NCBI RefSeq assembly: GCF_030010375.1
Contig: NZ_JASCRY010000003.1
Coordinates: 124,001-188,000, forward strand
Length of the DNA: 64,000 nt
Source: Flavobacterium yafengii
GTDB taxonomy: Bacteria; Bacteroidota; Bacteroidia; Flavobacteriales; Flavobacteriaceae
Direction of reading: 5' to 3'
Positions within the stretch are counted from its first letter, which is position 1; each line of letters begins with the position of its first letter. This document shows positions 45,010-53,304 of the stretch, one piece after another. Under the pieces are notes generated by a model. That model was not told the origin of the DNA. It was given only the letters and a program-made list of their open reading frames with translations, and did no database searches. Both the position numbers and the translations under genes were made by a program.

Positions 45010-45057
45010 TAGTTAATTAACTATATTTTTAGTTGCACAACTGCAACTATAGTTGTA
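45010..45057. promoter_or_regulatory. Clustered TAGTT dyads, candidate BlaI-type operator
   Basis: The segment holds a perfect 14-bp palindrome TAGTTAATTAACTA (45010-45023). It is followed by TAGTTGCA (45030-45037), TGCAACTA (45042-45049) and TAGTTGTA (45050-45057). That makes five half-sites in both orientations, 24-71 bases before the BlaI-type gene. BlaI/MecI repressors bind such dyads, so autoregulation is likely. Confidence 0.62.
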
Positions 45058-45080
45058 TGTTTGATTCAAATAAAAAAATC

Positions 45081-45449
45081 ATGCAAAAACTGACGAATAA
45101 AGAAGAAGAAATCATGCACATTTTATGGAAGCTCAAAAAAGCATTCGTTAAAGAAGTCATGGCAGAAATAACGGAAGAACAACCCCATTATAACACGCTT
45201 TCTACTATTGTGCGTAATCTGGAAGAAAAAGGTTTTGTGTCTCACAATGCTTTTGGAAACACGCACCAATACTATCCTATCGTGAGTTTAGAAGATTATA
45301 GAAAACGCTTCATGAATACCGCTATTGATAATTACTTTAATAGTTCTTATAAAAATATGGTCTCCCATTTTGCCAAAGAAGAAAAAATTTCAGCAGCTGA
45401 ATTACGTGAGATTTTGGCAATGATTGAAAGTCAAAAAGAGGAAATATAA
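45081..45449 (+). CDS. BlaI/MecI/CopY family winged-helix repressor
   Basis: A 122-residue protein: N-terminal winged helix (QKLTNKEEEIMHILWKLKKAFVKEVMAEI... YNTLSTIVRNLEEKGFVSH) and a C-terminal dimerisation helix pair. The start at 45081 is chosen since upstream residues (MHNCNYSCMFDS) overlap the operator-like repeats. In known systems the repressor is released when its partner BlaR1-type membrane peptidase senses a signal; the matching partner is encoded 24 bases downstream. Confidence 0.92.
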   Translation: MQKLTNKEEEIMHILWKLKKAFVKEVMAEITEEQPHYNTLSTIVRNLEEKGFVSHNAFGNTHQYYPIVSLEDYRKRFMNTAIDNYFNSSYKNMVSHFAKEEKISAAELREILAMIESQKEEI

Positions 45450-45472
45450 ACTTTATAGTAACAACAGTATTT

Positions 45473-47356
45473 ATGGAAGCATTCTATATTTATCTTATCA
45501 AATCCAGTGGATTAATTGCGCTGTTTTATTTGGCGTATCATTTTATGTTGCGAAAAGAAACCTTTTTTACAAGCAATCGTTGGTTTCTGTTACTGGGTTT
45601 ATTTACTTCTGTTCTTTTGCCGTTAGTCGTTTTTACGAAAATAATTTGGGTCGAACCTACTCCTGTAAATTATGATTGGTCATCATTGCCCATAACTACA
45701 ACAGTAAATGAAGACCATACAGAAGAATATATTTATTTGGGATTAGCAATGCTGTACTGTATGGGTGCATTGTATCTACTAACTAAATTTGGTTTTGATT
45801 TTTACAGTTTACAAAAAGTATTTAAAGGAAAAATAATAAAACGTCAAGCCGATTTTAAATTTATTGACTTACAAGACAACCTCGCTCCGTTCTCTTTTTT
45901 TAATACTATCGTTTACAATTCTTCCTTATACACTACTGCCGAGCTAGAAAATATCTTGGAACACGAAAAAGTACATTGTGAGCAAAATCATACTGCAGAT
46001 GTTTTAATTGAAAGAGTTTTTTGTGCTATTTTTTGGTTCAACCCATTCATGTGGCTGTACAAAAAAGCCATCTTACAAAACTTAGAATTTATTGCCGATA
46101 GTGAAGCTACCAAAAAAACATCAGACAAAAAAGCGTATCAGTTTACGCTTTTAAAAATAACAACACACGAGAATTGTGTTGCCATTACCAATCATTTTTA
46201 TCAATCATTAATCAAAAAACGAATCGTTATGTTAAACAAAAATCAATCAAAAAAATCGAATTCCTGGAAGTATGTATTAATAATTCCCGCTTTAGTGGCA
46301 TTTGTGATACTTTTCCAAGTAAATGTAATTGCGCAGGAGAAAATAGCTGTCCAAGCAACAACAAAAATCATAAAAGCAAATGAAAAATCAGTAGATGTTT
46401 ACAAAATAGATAAAAATACTACTGATGAGGAATTAAAAGAAAAATCTAGCAATTTAAAAGAAAACTATGCCATAATCGCTACTTTTTCCGGAATCAAAAG
46501 AAATTCTAAAAACGAATTGACCGCAATAAAAGTTGATTTGAAAAAGGGAAAAGAAATTGCACAGAAAATGGAAACAAAAGGAACTGAGGCAATAAATGAA
46601 TTTGGAATTATAGTATCTAAAGACGATAATGGAATGCTTACTGTAAATTTTGGTTCAGATGAAACAATTATCAATCAAAAAAGTATTGTTATTGCTCCAA
46701 ATGCACCGTCAGTAACTGAAAAAGAAATTTTTATCAACGGCAAAAAAGTAAGTCAAGATGATTTGGATAAAATAGATCCTAATGAAATTGCGACTATGAA
46801 TGTCAATAAGAATGATGACAAACAGGAAATCCGAATCATTACTAATAATCATAGGAAAATGATTAACGAGAATGATATTTATATCAATAACGAAAAAGTG
46901 TCTCAAAATGAATTAGACCGTTTAGATCAAAGTACAATTGAGAGAATGGATGTAAATAAAGATGGTAAAACAATCCGAATTATAACCAAAAATGGAATTC
47001 AATATTCTCAAGAGAGAAATTTACCAGTTCCTCCAACGCCTCCAACACCGCCAGTTTTTAAGATTAAAACTCCTGCTCCTCCAGCATTTCCAAAAGCACC
47101 AAAAGCACCAAAAGGTGACCCAATTAAAGGAGATAAAAAAGCTTGGAAAGAGTTTGAAAAGAAAATGGAAGACTACGAGGCTAAAATGAAAAAATTGGAG
47201 CCTCAAATGGAAGCTTTCGATAAGCAAATGGAAGAATTTGATAAGAAAATGGAACCATTCAATAAAGAAATGGAAGCTTTTGAGAAAAAAATGAAAGTGT
47301 ACGAACAACAAATGGAAGAATACCATTCTAACTTGGAACGCGAAAGAAAAAAATAA
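45473..47356 (+). CDS. BlaR1/M56-family membrane metallopeptidase with repeat tail
   Basis: A 627-residue protein. The N-terminal half has four or five membrane helices and the zinc motif HEKVH (in NILEHEKVHCEQNHT, near residue 164). A further helix follows at about 265-287. The extracytoplasmic part is unusual. It has two copies of a roughly 45-residue unit (IFINGKKVSQDDLDKIDPNEI and IYINNEKVSQNELDRLDQSTI), then a Pro-rich linker, then a 90-residue charged coiled coil of KKMEEFDKKMEPF type. There is no penicillin-binding sensor domain, so the signal is something else. It pairs with the BlaI-like repressor. Confidence 0.9.
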   Translation: MEAFYIYLIKSSGLIALFYLAYHFMLRKETFFTSNRWFLLLGLFTSVLLPLVVFTKIIWVEPTPVNYDWSSLPITTTVNEDHTEEYIYLGLAMLYCMGALYLLTKFGFDFYSLQKVFKGKIIKRQADFKFIDLQDNLAPFSFFNTIVYNSSLYTTAELENILEHEKVHCEQNHTADVLIERVFCAIFWFNPFMWLYKKAILQNLEFIADSEATKKTSDKKAYQFTLLKITTHENCVAITNHFYQSLIKKRIVMLNKNQSKKSNSWKYVLIIPALVAFVILFQVNVIAQEKIAVQATTKIIKANEKSVDVYKIDKNTTDEELKEKSSNLKENYAIIATFSGIKRNSKNELTAIKVDLKKGKEIAQKMETKGTEAINEFGIIVSKDDNGMLTVNFGSDETIINQKSIVIAPNAPSVTEKEIFINGKKVSQDDLDKIDPNEIATMNVNKNDDKQEIRIITNNHRKMINENDIYINNEKVSQNELDRLDQSTIERMDVNKDGKTIRIITKNGIQYSQERNLPVPPTPPTPPVFKIKTPAPPAFPKAPKAPKGDPIKGDKKAWKEFEKKMEDYEAKMKKLEPQMEAFDKQMEEFDKKMEPFNKEMEAFEKKMKVYEQQMEEYHSNLERERKK

Positions 47357-47372
47357 TATCCTCATAAAACCC

Positions 47373-47406
47373 AAAAAGACGGTCCTAATCAAGACCGTCT
47401 TTTTTT
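47373..47406 (+). terminator. Intrinsic terminator
   Basis: Stem AAAAAGACGGTC (47373-47384) pairs with GACCGTCTTTTT (47393-47404) around an 8-base loop, followed by T. It ends the BlaI/M56 operon. Confidence 0.92.
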
Positions 47407-47431
47407 ATATCTTTGTCTAAAATAAAACCGT

Positions 47432-47572
47432 ATGTATAAAATCCTGGCACAAATCAACAAAATCATTTTACCTAGTTTCACCAAACAGCGATTGGATTTG
47501 GCAAAAGCCAAGAAATGGCAGATGGCAATTATTGGTTTTAGATATTACGTAACCACACGTGCGCTGGATTAA
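47432..47572 (+). CDS. 46-residue conserved small basic protein
   Basis: A complete short frame, MYKILAQINKIILPSFTKQR followed by LDLAKAKKWQMAIIGFRYYV and TTRALD. It is preceded by a good TATCTTTG -7 element (47408-47415) and a short leader, right after a strong terminator, so it has its own promoter. From memory, such about-46-residue proteins are conserved in Flavobacteriaceae and are sometimes labelled SsrA-binding protein, a label I would not trust. Its stop overlaps the convergent apt stop by 4 bases. Function is unknown. Confidence 0.72.
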   Translation: MYKILAQINKIILPSFTKQRLDLAKAKKWQMAIIGFRYYVTTRALD

Positions 47573-48081
47573 TATGTAATTGCGGCAAAAATTTCATTTC
47601 CTTTGATTTTTGCTCTTCCATTCAAGAAAGCTAATTCCATCAGGAAATTGCATTGCACGATTTCGCCACCCAATCGTTCTACCAATTCACAAACTGCTTT
47701 CGCCGTTCCTCCAGTTGCCAAAACATCATCGTGAATCAGAATACGGTCTCCTTTTTGAATCGCATCGGTGTGAATTTCTAAAGTATCCGTTCCATATTCC
47801 AAATCATACGTTGCAGAAATGGTTTCGTAAGGCAACTTATTCGGTTTTCGGACGGGAATAAAACCAACATTCAATTCCTGAGCAATCAACATCCCAAAGA
47901 AAAATCCTCGACTTTCCACTCCTATCACCTTGTCAATTTTTTTATCAGCAAGTGAAGAAACCAATATATTCAAGCATTTTTTCCTTGCTTCGGGGTCAAT
48001 TAATAAGGGAGTAATGTCTTTAAACAAAATTCCTTCTTTGGGAAATCCTTGAATATCACGTATATACTTTTCTAGTGGCAT
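47569..48081 (-). CDS. apt: Adenine phosphoribosyltransferase
   Basis: A 170-residue cytoplasmic purine-salvage enzyme that makes AMP from adenine and PRPP. The PRPP-binding loop is visible as RILIHDDVLATGGTAKAVCELVERLGG, together with the N-terminal FPKEGILFKDITPLL and VESRGFFFGMLIAQEL of APRT. Length is standard. It is convergent with, and overlaps, the 46-residue gene and is the last core gene before the tRNA and the integrated element. Confidence 0.95.
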   Translation of the reverse strand: MPLEKYIRDIQGFPKEGILFKDITPLLIDPEARKKCLNILVSSLADKKIDKVIGVESRGFFFGMLIAQELNVGFIPVRKPNKLPYETISATYDLEYGTDTLEIHTDAIQKGDRILIHDDVLATGGTAKAVCELVERLGGEIVQCNFLMELAFLNGRAKIKGNEIFAAITY

Positions 48082-48109
48082 ATTTTTTTATTTTTATCTA
48101 AAATTAGTC

Positions 48110-48139
48110 TTGCAATTTACATATTTATTCCTATATTTG
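48110..48139 (+). promoter_or_regulatory. Housekeeping promoter of tRNA-Arg
   Basis: TTG at 48110-48112, then 19 bases, then TATATTTG at 48132-48139, an almost ideal Bacteroidota -33/-7 promoter. It lies 12 bases before the tRNA 5' end. Confidence 0.75.
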
Positions 48140-48151
48140 CACCCGCAATAA

Positions 48152-48225
48152 GGCCTTGTGGCGCAACTGAATAGCGCACTTGATTACGGCTCAAGAGGTT
48201 ACTGGTTTGAATCCAGTCAAGGTCA
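48152..48225 (+). tRNA. tRNA-Arg (anticodon ACG)
   Basis: A 74-base cloverleaf: acceptor GGCCTTG/CAAGGTC (one G-U), D stem GCGC/GCGC, anticodon stem CTTGA/TCAAG with the loop TTACGGC (anticodon ACG at 48186-48188), T stem ACTGG/CCAGT with loop TTTGAAT, discriminator A. CCA is not encoded. Its 3' half is shared with the 3' end of the recombinase gene on the other strand, so this is the integration site of the element to the right. Confidence 0.95.
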
Positions 48226-49735
48226 CTTTATGGGACAAAGAAGAAAAATCCTTCCTTGTCCCATTTTTATTTAAGGGTATTCGACTGTTAATCAAATATA
48301 TAATCCCCACAACTTCGTTGATCCTAGTGGTTCGAAACTCATTTTTTAAAATAGTGAAATTTTCAGGGTAAATCGAACCAATCAAATCTCGCGAATCTAC
48401 CCATTCCCCGTTAATGTAGTATTCATGAAGCTTTAGGAGATTTTCTATACCGGAATTCAACAAGTCATCAATATTATCCTTGTCTTCATTTATAACTGAT
48501 AATTTCGATTCCAGTTTACTTATAATCTCACTATATGATGATCTCATCTCCCCATAATCTTTAGCATCTATCTGTTGAGTCGCTAACAAATCTCTCACAT
48601 GAGACAGCCTCTTTTCATAATCTTTAAGTTGAACTATAAGCTTATATTTTTCATCTTGAATTTCTTTAGTATTATCTTTAAAGCACTCAATTATAATTGC
48701 AATGTACAGTTTTTTTATTTCGGCTCTAGGAACATATTGCTTCAAGTTATTTAAAAATATCTCATTAGCTACTTCTGAATTAATTCTATACTTACAACCT
48801 GAAGAACAATGATAGTAAGAATAATATTTACTTCTACCTTTGGAGATACTTGCCGTCAATAGCTTTTCACATTCTGGACATTTAAAAAATCCACGAAGAG
48901 GAAATGGCTCTGTAGTAATTGCTTTAGGTCGAAAATTCTTTCCTCTTCCATCCAAAACATCTTGAACCGTATAATATAATGCATGCGAAATTAAAGGTTC
49001 ATGTTGTCCCATTACACTTCTAGCTTCTTCATCTTTATATTTAGGAATTACTATTTTTCCACAATAAAGAGGATTCCGAATAATTCTCCAAAAATTATTT
49101 TTACTTGCTTTAAGACCTTTGTTCTTCGCCAGACGATATACCTGCTCGGTATTAAAAATTCCCTTAGAAAGCTCTTCAAAAGCCCACTTTAGTATTGATG
49201 CCTCGGGCTGATCAAATGCAATATATTTTGCACCATCTTCTTTAACCCTATTTATATAACCTGAAGGGGCAAGCCCCATATATCTCCCCTCCTTCTTTGC
49301 CCTGCGCATGCCGTGAAAAGTATTTAGTGCCCTTCTATCATTTTCCACCTCGGGTGCAGCAAGATAAAAAGCAAGCATCATCTTGTTTTCCGGAATCTCC
49401 AAATCAAGTGGTTGCTCTATGCCTTGAGGCTCTACTCCAAGTTTTCTGAGAATGTTGATCATCTGATAAGCATCACCCGCGTTACGACTAAATCTATCCC
49501 ATTTAGTAAATAGAACTAAATCCGTTTTGTTCTTATACTTTTTTAGATTTTGCAAAAGTTTCTTCCACTGCGGTCTATTAAAAGTCTTTGCAGAATGGTC
49601 TTCGTAAATCACGTCTCGTATTGCAATAGAATTAATCGCACAATACTTTCTGAGCACTTCCTCTTGATTTCTCTGAGAATAGCCTCTATCCGCCTGTTCA
49701 TCGGTACTAACACGTACATATAAGTCTGCTATCAT
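48191..49735 (-). CDS. Large serine recombinase (integrase of the element)
   Basis: A 514-residue recombinase. The N-terminal resolvase domain starts MIADLYVRVSTDEQ with the nucleophilic Ser10 and has QRNQEE and LVLFTKWDRFSRN. It continues with a recombinase domain (GYINRVKEDGAKYIAFDQPEASILKWAFEEL, NPLYCGKI), a zinc ribbon (CPECEKLL... CSSGC, about residues 283-310) and a coiled coil (about 350-415). The stop and last 11 codons (TLTGFKPVTS) lie inside the tRNA-Arg gene. It probably integrates and excises the element at this tRNA. The final residues would be supplied by whichever tRNA copy is attached. Confidence 0.93.
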   Translation of the reverse strand: MIADLYVRVSTDEQADRGYSQRNQEEVLRKYCAINSIAIRDVIYEDHSAKTFNRPQWKKLLQNLKKYKNKTDLVLFTKWDRFSRNAGDAYQMINILRKLGVEPQGIEQPLDLEIPENKMMLAFYLAAPEVENDRRALNTFHGMRRAKKEGRYMGLAPSGYINRVKEDGAKYIAFDQPEASILKWAFEELSKGIFNTEQVYRLAKNKGLKASKNNFWRIIRNPLYCGKIVIPKYKDEEARSVMGQHEPLISHALYYTVQDVLDGRGKNFRPKAITTEPFPLRGFFKCPECEKLLTASISKGRSKYYSYYHCSSGCKYRINSEVANEIFLNNLKQYVPRAEIKKLYIAIIIECFKDNTKEIQDEKYKLIVQLKDYEKRLSHVRDLLATQQIDAKDYGEMRSSYSEIISKLESKLSVINEDKDNIDDLLNSGIENLLKLHEYYINGEWVDSRDLIGSIYPENFTILKNEFRTTRINEVVGIIYLINSRIPLNKNGTRKDFSSLSHKVTLTGFKPVTS

Positions 49736-49908
49736 TTCAATTCTCCTTTCCTTAAATATTTACATACGGCACTATTTGCCAATTTCCTCAAAAAAACTAA
49801 GATATCCCTAGCTTGTTCGAGCGTTAAATCCAGTCCCTCTGTCTTTAACATTTCCAAAGCTTTCTCTGGAGTGATTCTTCTTCTTTCATTTTCATCTTCA
49901 TTTCTCAT
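49732..49908 (-). CDS. Small accessory protein upstream of the recombinase
   Basis: A 58-residue protein (MRNEDENERRRITPEKALEM and so on, ending ...CKYLRKGELK) with a charged N-terminus and a helical body. It overlaps the recombinase start by 4 bases (ATGA), so it is coupled to it. The start at 49908 is chosen because a GAGAGG ribosome-binding-like sequence precedes it, and the longer frame would run through a terminator hairpin at 49929-49953. Similar tiny frames often precede recombinases in Bacteroidota elements (recall). It may regulate excision, which is inference. Confidence 0.65.
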   Translation of the reverse strand: MRNEDENERRRITPEKALEMLKTEGLDLTLEQARDILVFLRKLANSAVCKYLRKGELK

Positions 49909-49928
49909 TTTTAAAATCCTCTCCATTA

Positions 49929-49953
49929 AAAAAAGACCAATATGGTCTTTTTT
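49929..49953 (-). terminator. Intrinsic terminator
   Basis: An 11-bp stem AAAAAAGACCA (49929-49939) pairs with TGGTCTTTTTT (49943-49953) with an ATA loop. It lies downstream of the 118-residue gene on the minus strand and upstream of the recombinase operon. Confidence 0.85.
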
Positions 49954-50038
49954 GTTCAACAATCATTTATCGATATAAAGATAAGGTCTTGATTTCTAAT
50001 GATCATAAGTAAAATATATCTATGATGGCTGTGGATTG

Positions 50039-50395
50039 TTACTTATTGATATTATTTTCATCATCATTTCTAGAATCCACAGGAAACAAGATGCTGATCT
50101 CATTTAGCAGTTCAAATTCATCAATTGGGAATAACTGCAGGGCAATTCCCAATATAAGCCCGACATCAATTGACTGATTTTTTATCGTAATGGGAACTTC
50201 AGCGCCATCTTCATCAAGAGCCACAATACATAATTTCAGCAGATTTCTAATAACCGCTGCGAGCTCATAATAATCATACACTCTTATTTTTGCGGTATGA
50301 ATCCCGCTTTTATCTTCAACTGGCTTCAAAGCACTCAGACAGTTGGTGGTTAATCTTTTAATAGTCTCTAGCTTTTCAATTTCATCTTTTTCCAT
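50039..50395 (-). CDS. Unknown protein, 118 residues, island cargo
   Basis: A small acidic cytoplasmic protein (MEKDEIEKLETIKRLTTNCLSALK at the start, in two helical segments; then VYDYYELAAVIRNLLKLCIVALDED and FPIDEFELLNEISILFPVD). I do not recognise the family. It follows the 539-residue gene by 32 bases on the same strand, so these genes (52643 to 50039) are likely one transcript. The helical pattern and the YDYYELAAVIRNLLKLC stretch are compatible with a HEPN-like fold, but this is not secure. Confidence 0.6.
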   Translation of the reverse strand: MEKDEIEKLETIKRLTTNCLSALKPVEDKSGIHTAKIRVYDYYELAAVIRNLLKLCIVALDEDGAEVPITIKNQSIDVGLILGIALQLFPIDEFELLNEISILFPVDSRNDDENNINK

Positions 50396-50427
50396 AATCT
50401 TTATTTTTAAATCGATTAATTAATGTA

Positions 50428-52047
50428 TCAGTCCTGCTCAAAGCTTAATAATAACCCGTCTTCAATAACCAAATTATGTAATTCACGCATCAGTTTTTCA
50501 ACAATAACATTCATCTGATCAACCTCTTCTTTGCAGAGTTTTGATAACTTATGGTTAAGGGTCATATGCTTATCTAAATACGGAAAGAAATCCGTCCAGA
50601 ACTGTTCTATCATATAATTGTATTTATGTATGTCGGGATCGGCATACATACATAATTGCCACAATGCTTCATTTGACAGATAATTAGGCAGGTAATAGGT
50701 TTTTACAAAAATGTATGTCCTGCAAAAGGACAGAAAAAATAATGAAAAAAAGTAATCTATACCTTGATAGTTTGCTTCGGCATTGTTGGCTATCGTGAAA
50801 AATTGCAAAGCAATATCTTTGGTGGGCTTATAATAAAAATACAAATCAGCATGATAAGGATTGTGAGGCACCTCCCAATGAAATTCTGGATGATATTGAC
50901 TGGATGAATATATCAGATGCTTCCCTTGAACAATGTTGGCAAAGAAACTTTGATACTGATACAGATTCGTTTGTATCCAATTACGATGGTGGCTTATCAA
51001 AACAAAATCATATTTCCCGCCAGTTTTTCTTTTTAGGGATTGGTTTATTAATCTTAATTTTTCATTACCCGAACCGATAGCTATAAGCATCAGATAATAG
51101 GTCGTTTTTTCACCGTAGGTGATTTGATGATACAAATAGATCTGTTCGACTTCCAATGATTTCAATATGGTTTCGACAGCAATATCGAGAGTTTCATCTT
51201 TCAGTTCGTTATCAATTTGACATGAAGCTTCCTGCTTTTCAAATAATTTTTTTTTTATCAGTTTCTTTAATTGGTCAAACCGTTCTTCGATAAGACGATA
51301 GAGGCTTTGTTCGGCAATTCCAACTGCTTCATACATTTCATTTTTATATATTGCCTCATCATCATTGATGGAAGCTTCTTTTGCTTTAACAAACAGATCA
51401 ATAAGATAATATTTGCTGTGGCTGTTTCTTACGAAGTATTTTTGAATATCAGGAATGTACTCTATAAGGTTAGTGATCCTTTCATCTAAATTTAACGAAG
51501 CAGACCTATTTCCTGAATACAGTTCTTCCAAATATTCAAGATCATATTCAATCAATCTTGCATACGATGTAAAAACACTGTTTGAAGAACCTTCTGAAAT
51601 GAGATTTTGAATTTGTGACTTATGAAGATCGTGATCGTTATAAAAACGCTCTTGAAAAACATTAAACTTTTCCTTGTATTTCGTCCAATTCCTTGTGATG
51701 ATAAGCGAATCTCCAGACTCTTTATTTTGGTAGATAATAGCCGGAGGCTGGCAGTAAAATTCAATAAACGGATGTCCTAAAGAGAATCTATGATGAAGCC
51801 TTTCAGAGTAAATGAAATAGACATCGATCTGAGAGAGTTTTCTAACTTTTTTTACCCATTTGTTCTGTTGTAGCTGTTGTGCATCCATATTTTTTTCGAT
51901 ATGGATAATAAGATGTGAGAACACGAAAGAGGGCTGTCTGGTAAAAAACATCTGAATGATATTATGTTGATTAGCCAATTGTCTCAGGATATTTTCTAAA
52001 AACTCATTTTCGAGTTTTGGAAATGAAAGTTTTTCTAGAGTTTTCAT
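50428..52047 (-). CDS. Unknown 539-residue protein, possible NTase-like plus HEPN-like
   Basis: A cytoplasmic protein with no signal or membrane helix. The N-terminal half (residues 1-220) contains no motif I know. The middle (about 290-400) reads VEQIYLYHQITYGEKTTYYLMLIAIGSGNEKLR and VLISHHRNWIQTNLYQYQSFFANIVQGKHLIYSS, resembling a degenerate minimal nucleotidyltransferase without an obvious GSx10DxD motif. The next 100 residues (AEANYQGIDYFFSLFFLSFCRTYIFVKTYYLPNYLSNEALWQLC) look like a HEPN helical bundle. That reading is inference. It lies between two other unknown genes on the same strand. Confidence 0.6.
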   Translation of the reverse strand: MKTLEKLSFPKLENEFLENILRQLANQHNIIQMFFTRQPSFVFSHLIIHIEKNMDAQQLQQNKWVKKVRKLSQIDVYFIYSERLHHRFSLGHPFIEFYCQPPAIIYQNKESGDSLIITRNWTKYKEKFNVFQERFYNDHDLHKSQIQNLISEGSSNSVFTSYARLIEYDLEYLEELYSGNRSASLNLDERITNLIEYIPDIQKYFVRNSHSKYYLIDLFVKAKEASINDDEAIYKNEMYEAVGIAEQSLYRLIEERFDQLKKLIKKKLFEKQEASCQIDNELKDETLDIAVETILKSLEVEQIYLYHQITYGEKTTYYLMLIAIGSGNEKLRLINQSLKRKTGGKYDFVLISHHRNWIQTNLYQYQSFFANIVQGKHLIYSSSQYHPEFHWEVPHNPYHADLYFYYKPTKDIALQFFTIANNAEANYQGIDYFFSLFFLSFCRTYIFVKTYYLPNYLSNEALWQLCMYADPDIHKYNYMIEQFWTDFFPYLDKHMTLNHKLSKLCKEEVDQMNVIVEKLMRELHNLVIEDGLLLSFEQD

Positions 52048-52082
52048 AACACTGTGTTTTTGAAGATTAGATAAAGGATATT

Positions 52083-52643
52083 TTATTCCGCTGAAGGTTC
52101 AACCTGTTCATTTTTCTTGATTTTCTCAACGCCTCTTTCTCTCATCAGTTCCCCTGCATCGAGCATTTTGATTAAATGAATATAAGGTGTCGTAAGGTCG
52201 GAGTCAGGATCTACATAATAGGGAGACAATGAAAGTTCAGTGATTTCAGATAAGAAAAATTCAAACTCTTGCAGTGTTCTCTCTTCAAATGCATTTTGAA
52301 GCACCAAAAAAGGATTGTCGAACTCTTCTTTGGTCAGGGAAGAAAGATGAAATACCGTTTCAGTGCGGGATGACTGTTTTACTTTCCATTTTTTACTTTT
52401 TTCTTTCAGGTAGTAACAGACTTTGAGAAAAGAGGAGACAGCAGTATAAAAAACGAAAACATTACAGGGGGTTTCTTGCTTGTAGACTTTTCCCTTATAA
52501 CAGTGAAGTACCGCTTCACTTAAATTCTGTTTATAATAATCAAGATGTGCAAAGTCAAAAATAGCGTCAAATGCCTCAAATGGATTTCCTGTCACGAACC
52601 CTGCCCAAAACCTTGTTTCGAAGGATATTTTATTCTTTTTCAT
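52083..52643 (-). CDS. Unknown 186-residue protein, first gene of cargo operon
   Basis: A cytoplasmic protein starting MKKNKISFETRFWAGFVTGNP, continuing with FEAFDAIFDFAHLDYYKQNLSEAVLHCYKGKVYK, a hydrophobic helix (VFVFYTAVSSFLKVCYYLKEKSK) and a charged C-terminus. The aromatic-rich helical style matches the downstream 539-residue protein. I do not recognise the family. I chose the ATG at 52643 rather than 52679. It is divergent from the XRE regulator gene 180 bases away, which may control it. Confidence 0.6.
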   Translation of the reverse strand: MKKNKISFETRFWAGFVTGNPFEAFDAIFDFAHLDYYKQNLSEAVLHCYKGKVYKQETPCNVFVFYTAVSSFLKVCYYLKEKSKKWKVKQSSRTETVFHLSSLTKEEFDNPFLVLQNAFEERTLQEFEFFLSEITELSLSPYYVDPDSDLTTPYIHLIKMLDAGELMRERGVEKIKKNEQVEPSAE

Positions 52644-52753
52644 AGTGGGGAGATTTAAAATTGAAAAGCGAAGTTCCACTCTTTCAAAAGGATAATCTAT
52701 TCGAAAAGCGGATATAATATCTGATAAAAGGGATATTTTACAGGATATTTTTT

Positions 52754-52798
52754 TATCTTTGAAATTCAGGATTTTTAATCCGAATGGCTTTATCTTTG
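52754..52798 (+). promoter_or_regulatory. Two TATCTTTG -7 elements upstream of the XRE gene
   Basis: TATCTTTG occurs at 52754-52761 and again at 52791-52798, both matching TAnnTTTG, 63 and 26 bases before the XRE start. They suggest tandem promoters that the encoded repressor could control. Confidence 0.45.
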
Positions 52799-52823
52799 AG
52801 CCTTCAGAAAATTAATACTCATT

Positions 52824-53228
52824 ATGGAACAGAAAATACATCAGGGAAGAAACGTAAAACGCTTCAGAGAAATGCTTGGAATCAAACAGGAAGCATTGGC
52901 TTTTGATCTGGGAAATGACTGGAATCAAAAGAAAATTTCTTTGCTAGAGCAAAAAGATATAATTGAAGATAATATACTTAGACAAATCTCGAATTCATTA
53001 AAAATTCCTGTTGAAGCATTTCAGAATTTTGATGAGGAACAAGCAATAAATATTATTTCGAATACTTTTGGAGATAATGCTTGTGTTGGAAATCCTAATT
53101 CTACATTCAACTTCAATTCTATCCAAGAGTTAAAAAAACTTCACGAAGAAAAGATTGCTTTATATGAGAGGATGTTGAGGGAGAAAGATGAAATGATGGC
53201 AAGGCTTGAAAAATTAATCAATAAATAA
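52824..53228 (+). CDS. XRE family helix-turn-helix regulator
   Basis: A 134-residue protein with an N-terminal Cro/C1-type HTH (GRNVKRFREMLGIKQEALAFDLGNDWNQKKISLLEQ), a linker, and a C-terminal coiled coil (NSIQELKKLHEEKIALYERMLREKDEMMARLEKLI) for dimerisation. Such proteins with a coiled-coil tail are common in Bacteroidota elements. Divergent from the unknown cargo operon, it probably regulates that and itself. A terminator is at 53305. Confidence 0.88.
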   Translation: MEQKIHQGRNVKRFREMLGIKQEALAFDLGNDWNQKKISLLEQKDIIEDNILRQISNSLKIPVEAFQNFDEEQAINIISNTFGDNACVGNPNSTFNFNSIQELKKLHEEKIALYERMLREKDEMMARLEKLINK

Positions 53229-53304
53229 TTTCGGAATAATTCATATTCATATTTGCAAAAACTAAATACGAAATAATCATTTATAAAAGATACATTAATT
53301 CCAC

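Noticed and set aside
47021..47392. 123-codon Phe/His-rich frame on the minus strand opposite the M56 tail
   Set aside because: It mirrors the Lys/Met/Glu-rich coiled coil of the real gene, which gives Phe/His-rich nonsense on the opposite strand, and it crosses the terminator.
50428..52047. Conjugation or relaxase gene among the island cargo
   Set aside because: No relaxase HUH motif, Walker A or TraG-like sequence could be seen in these proteins.
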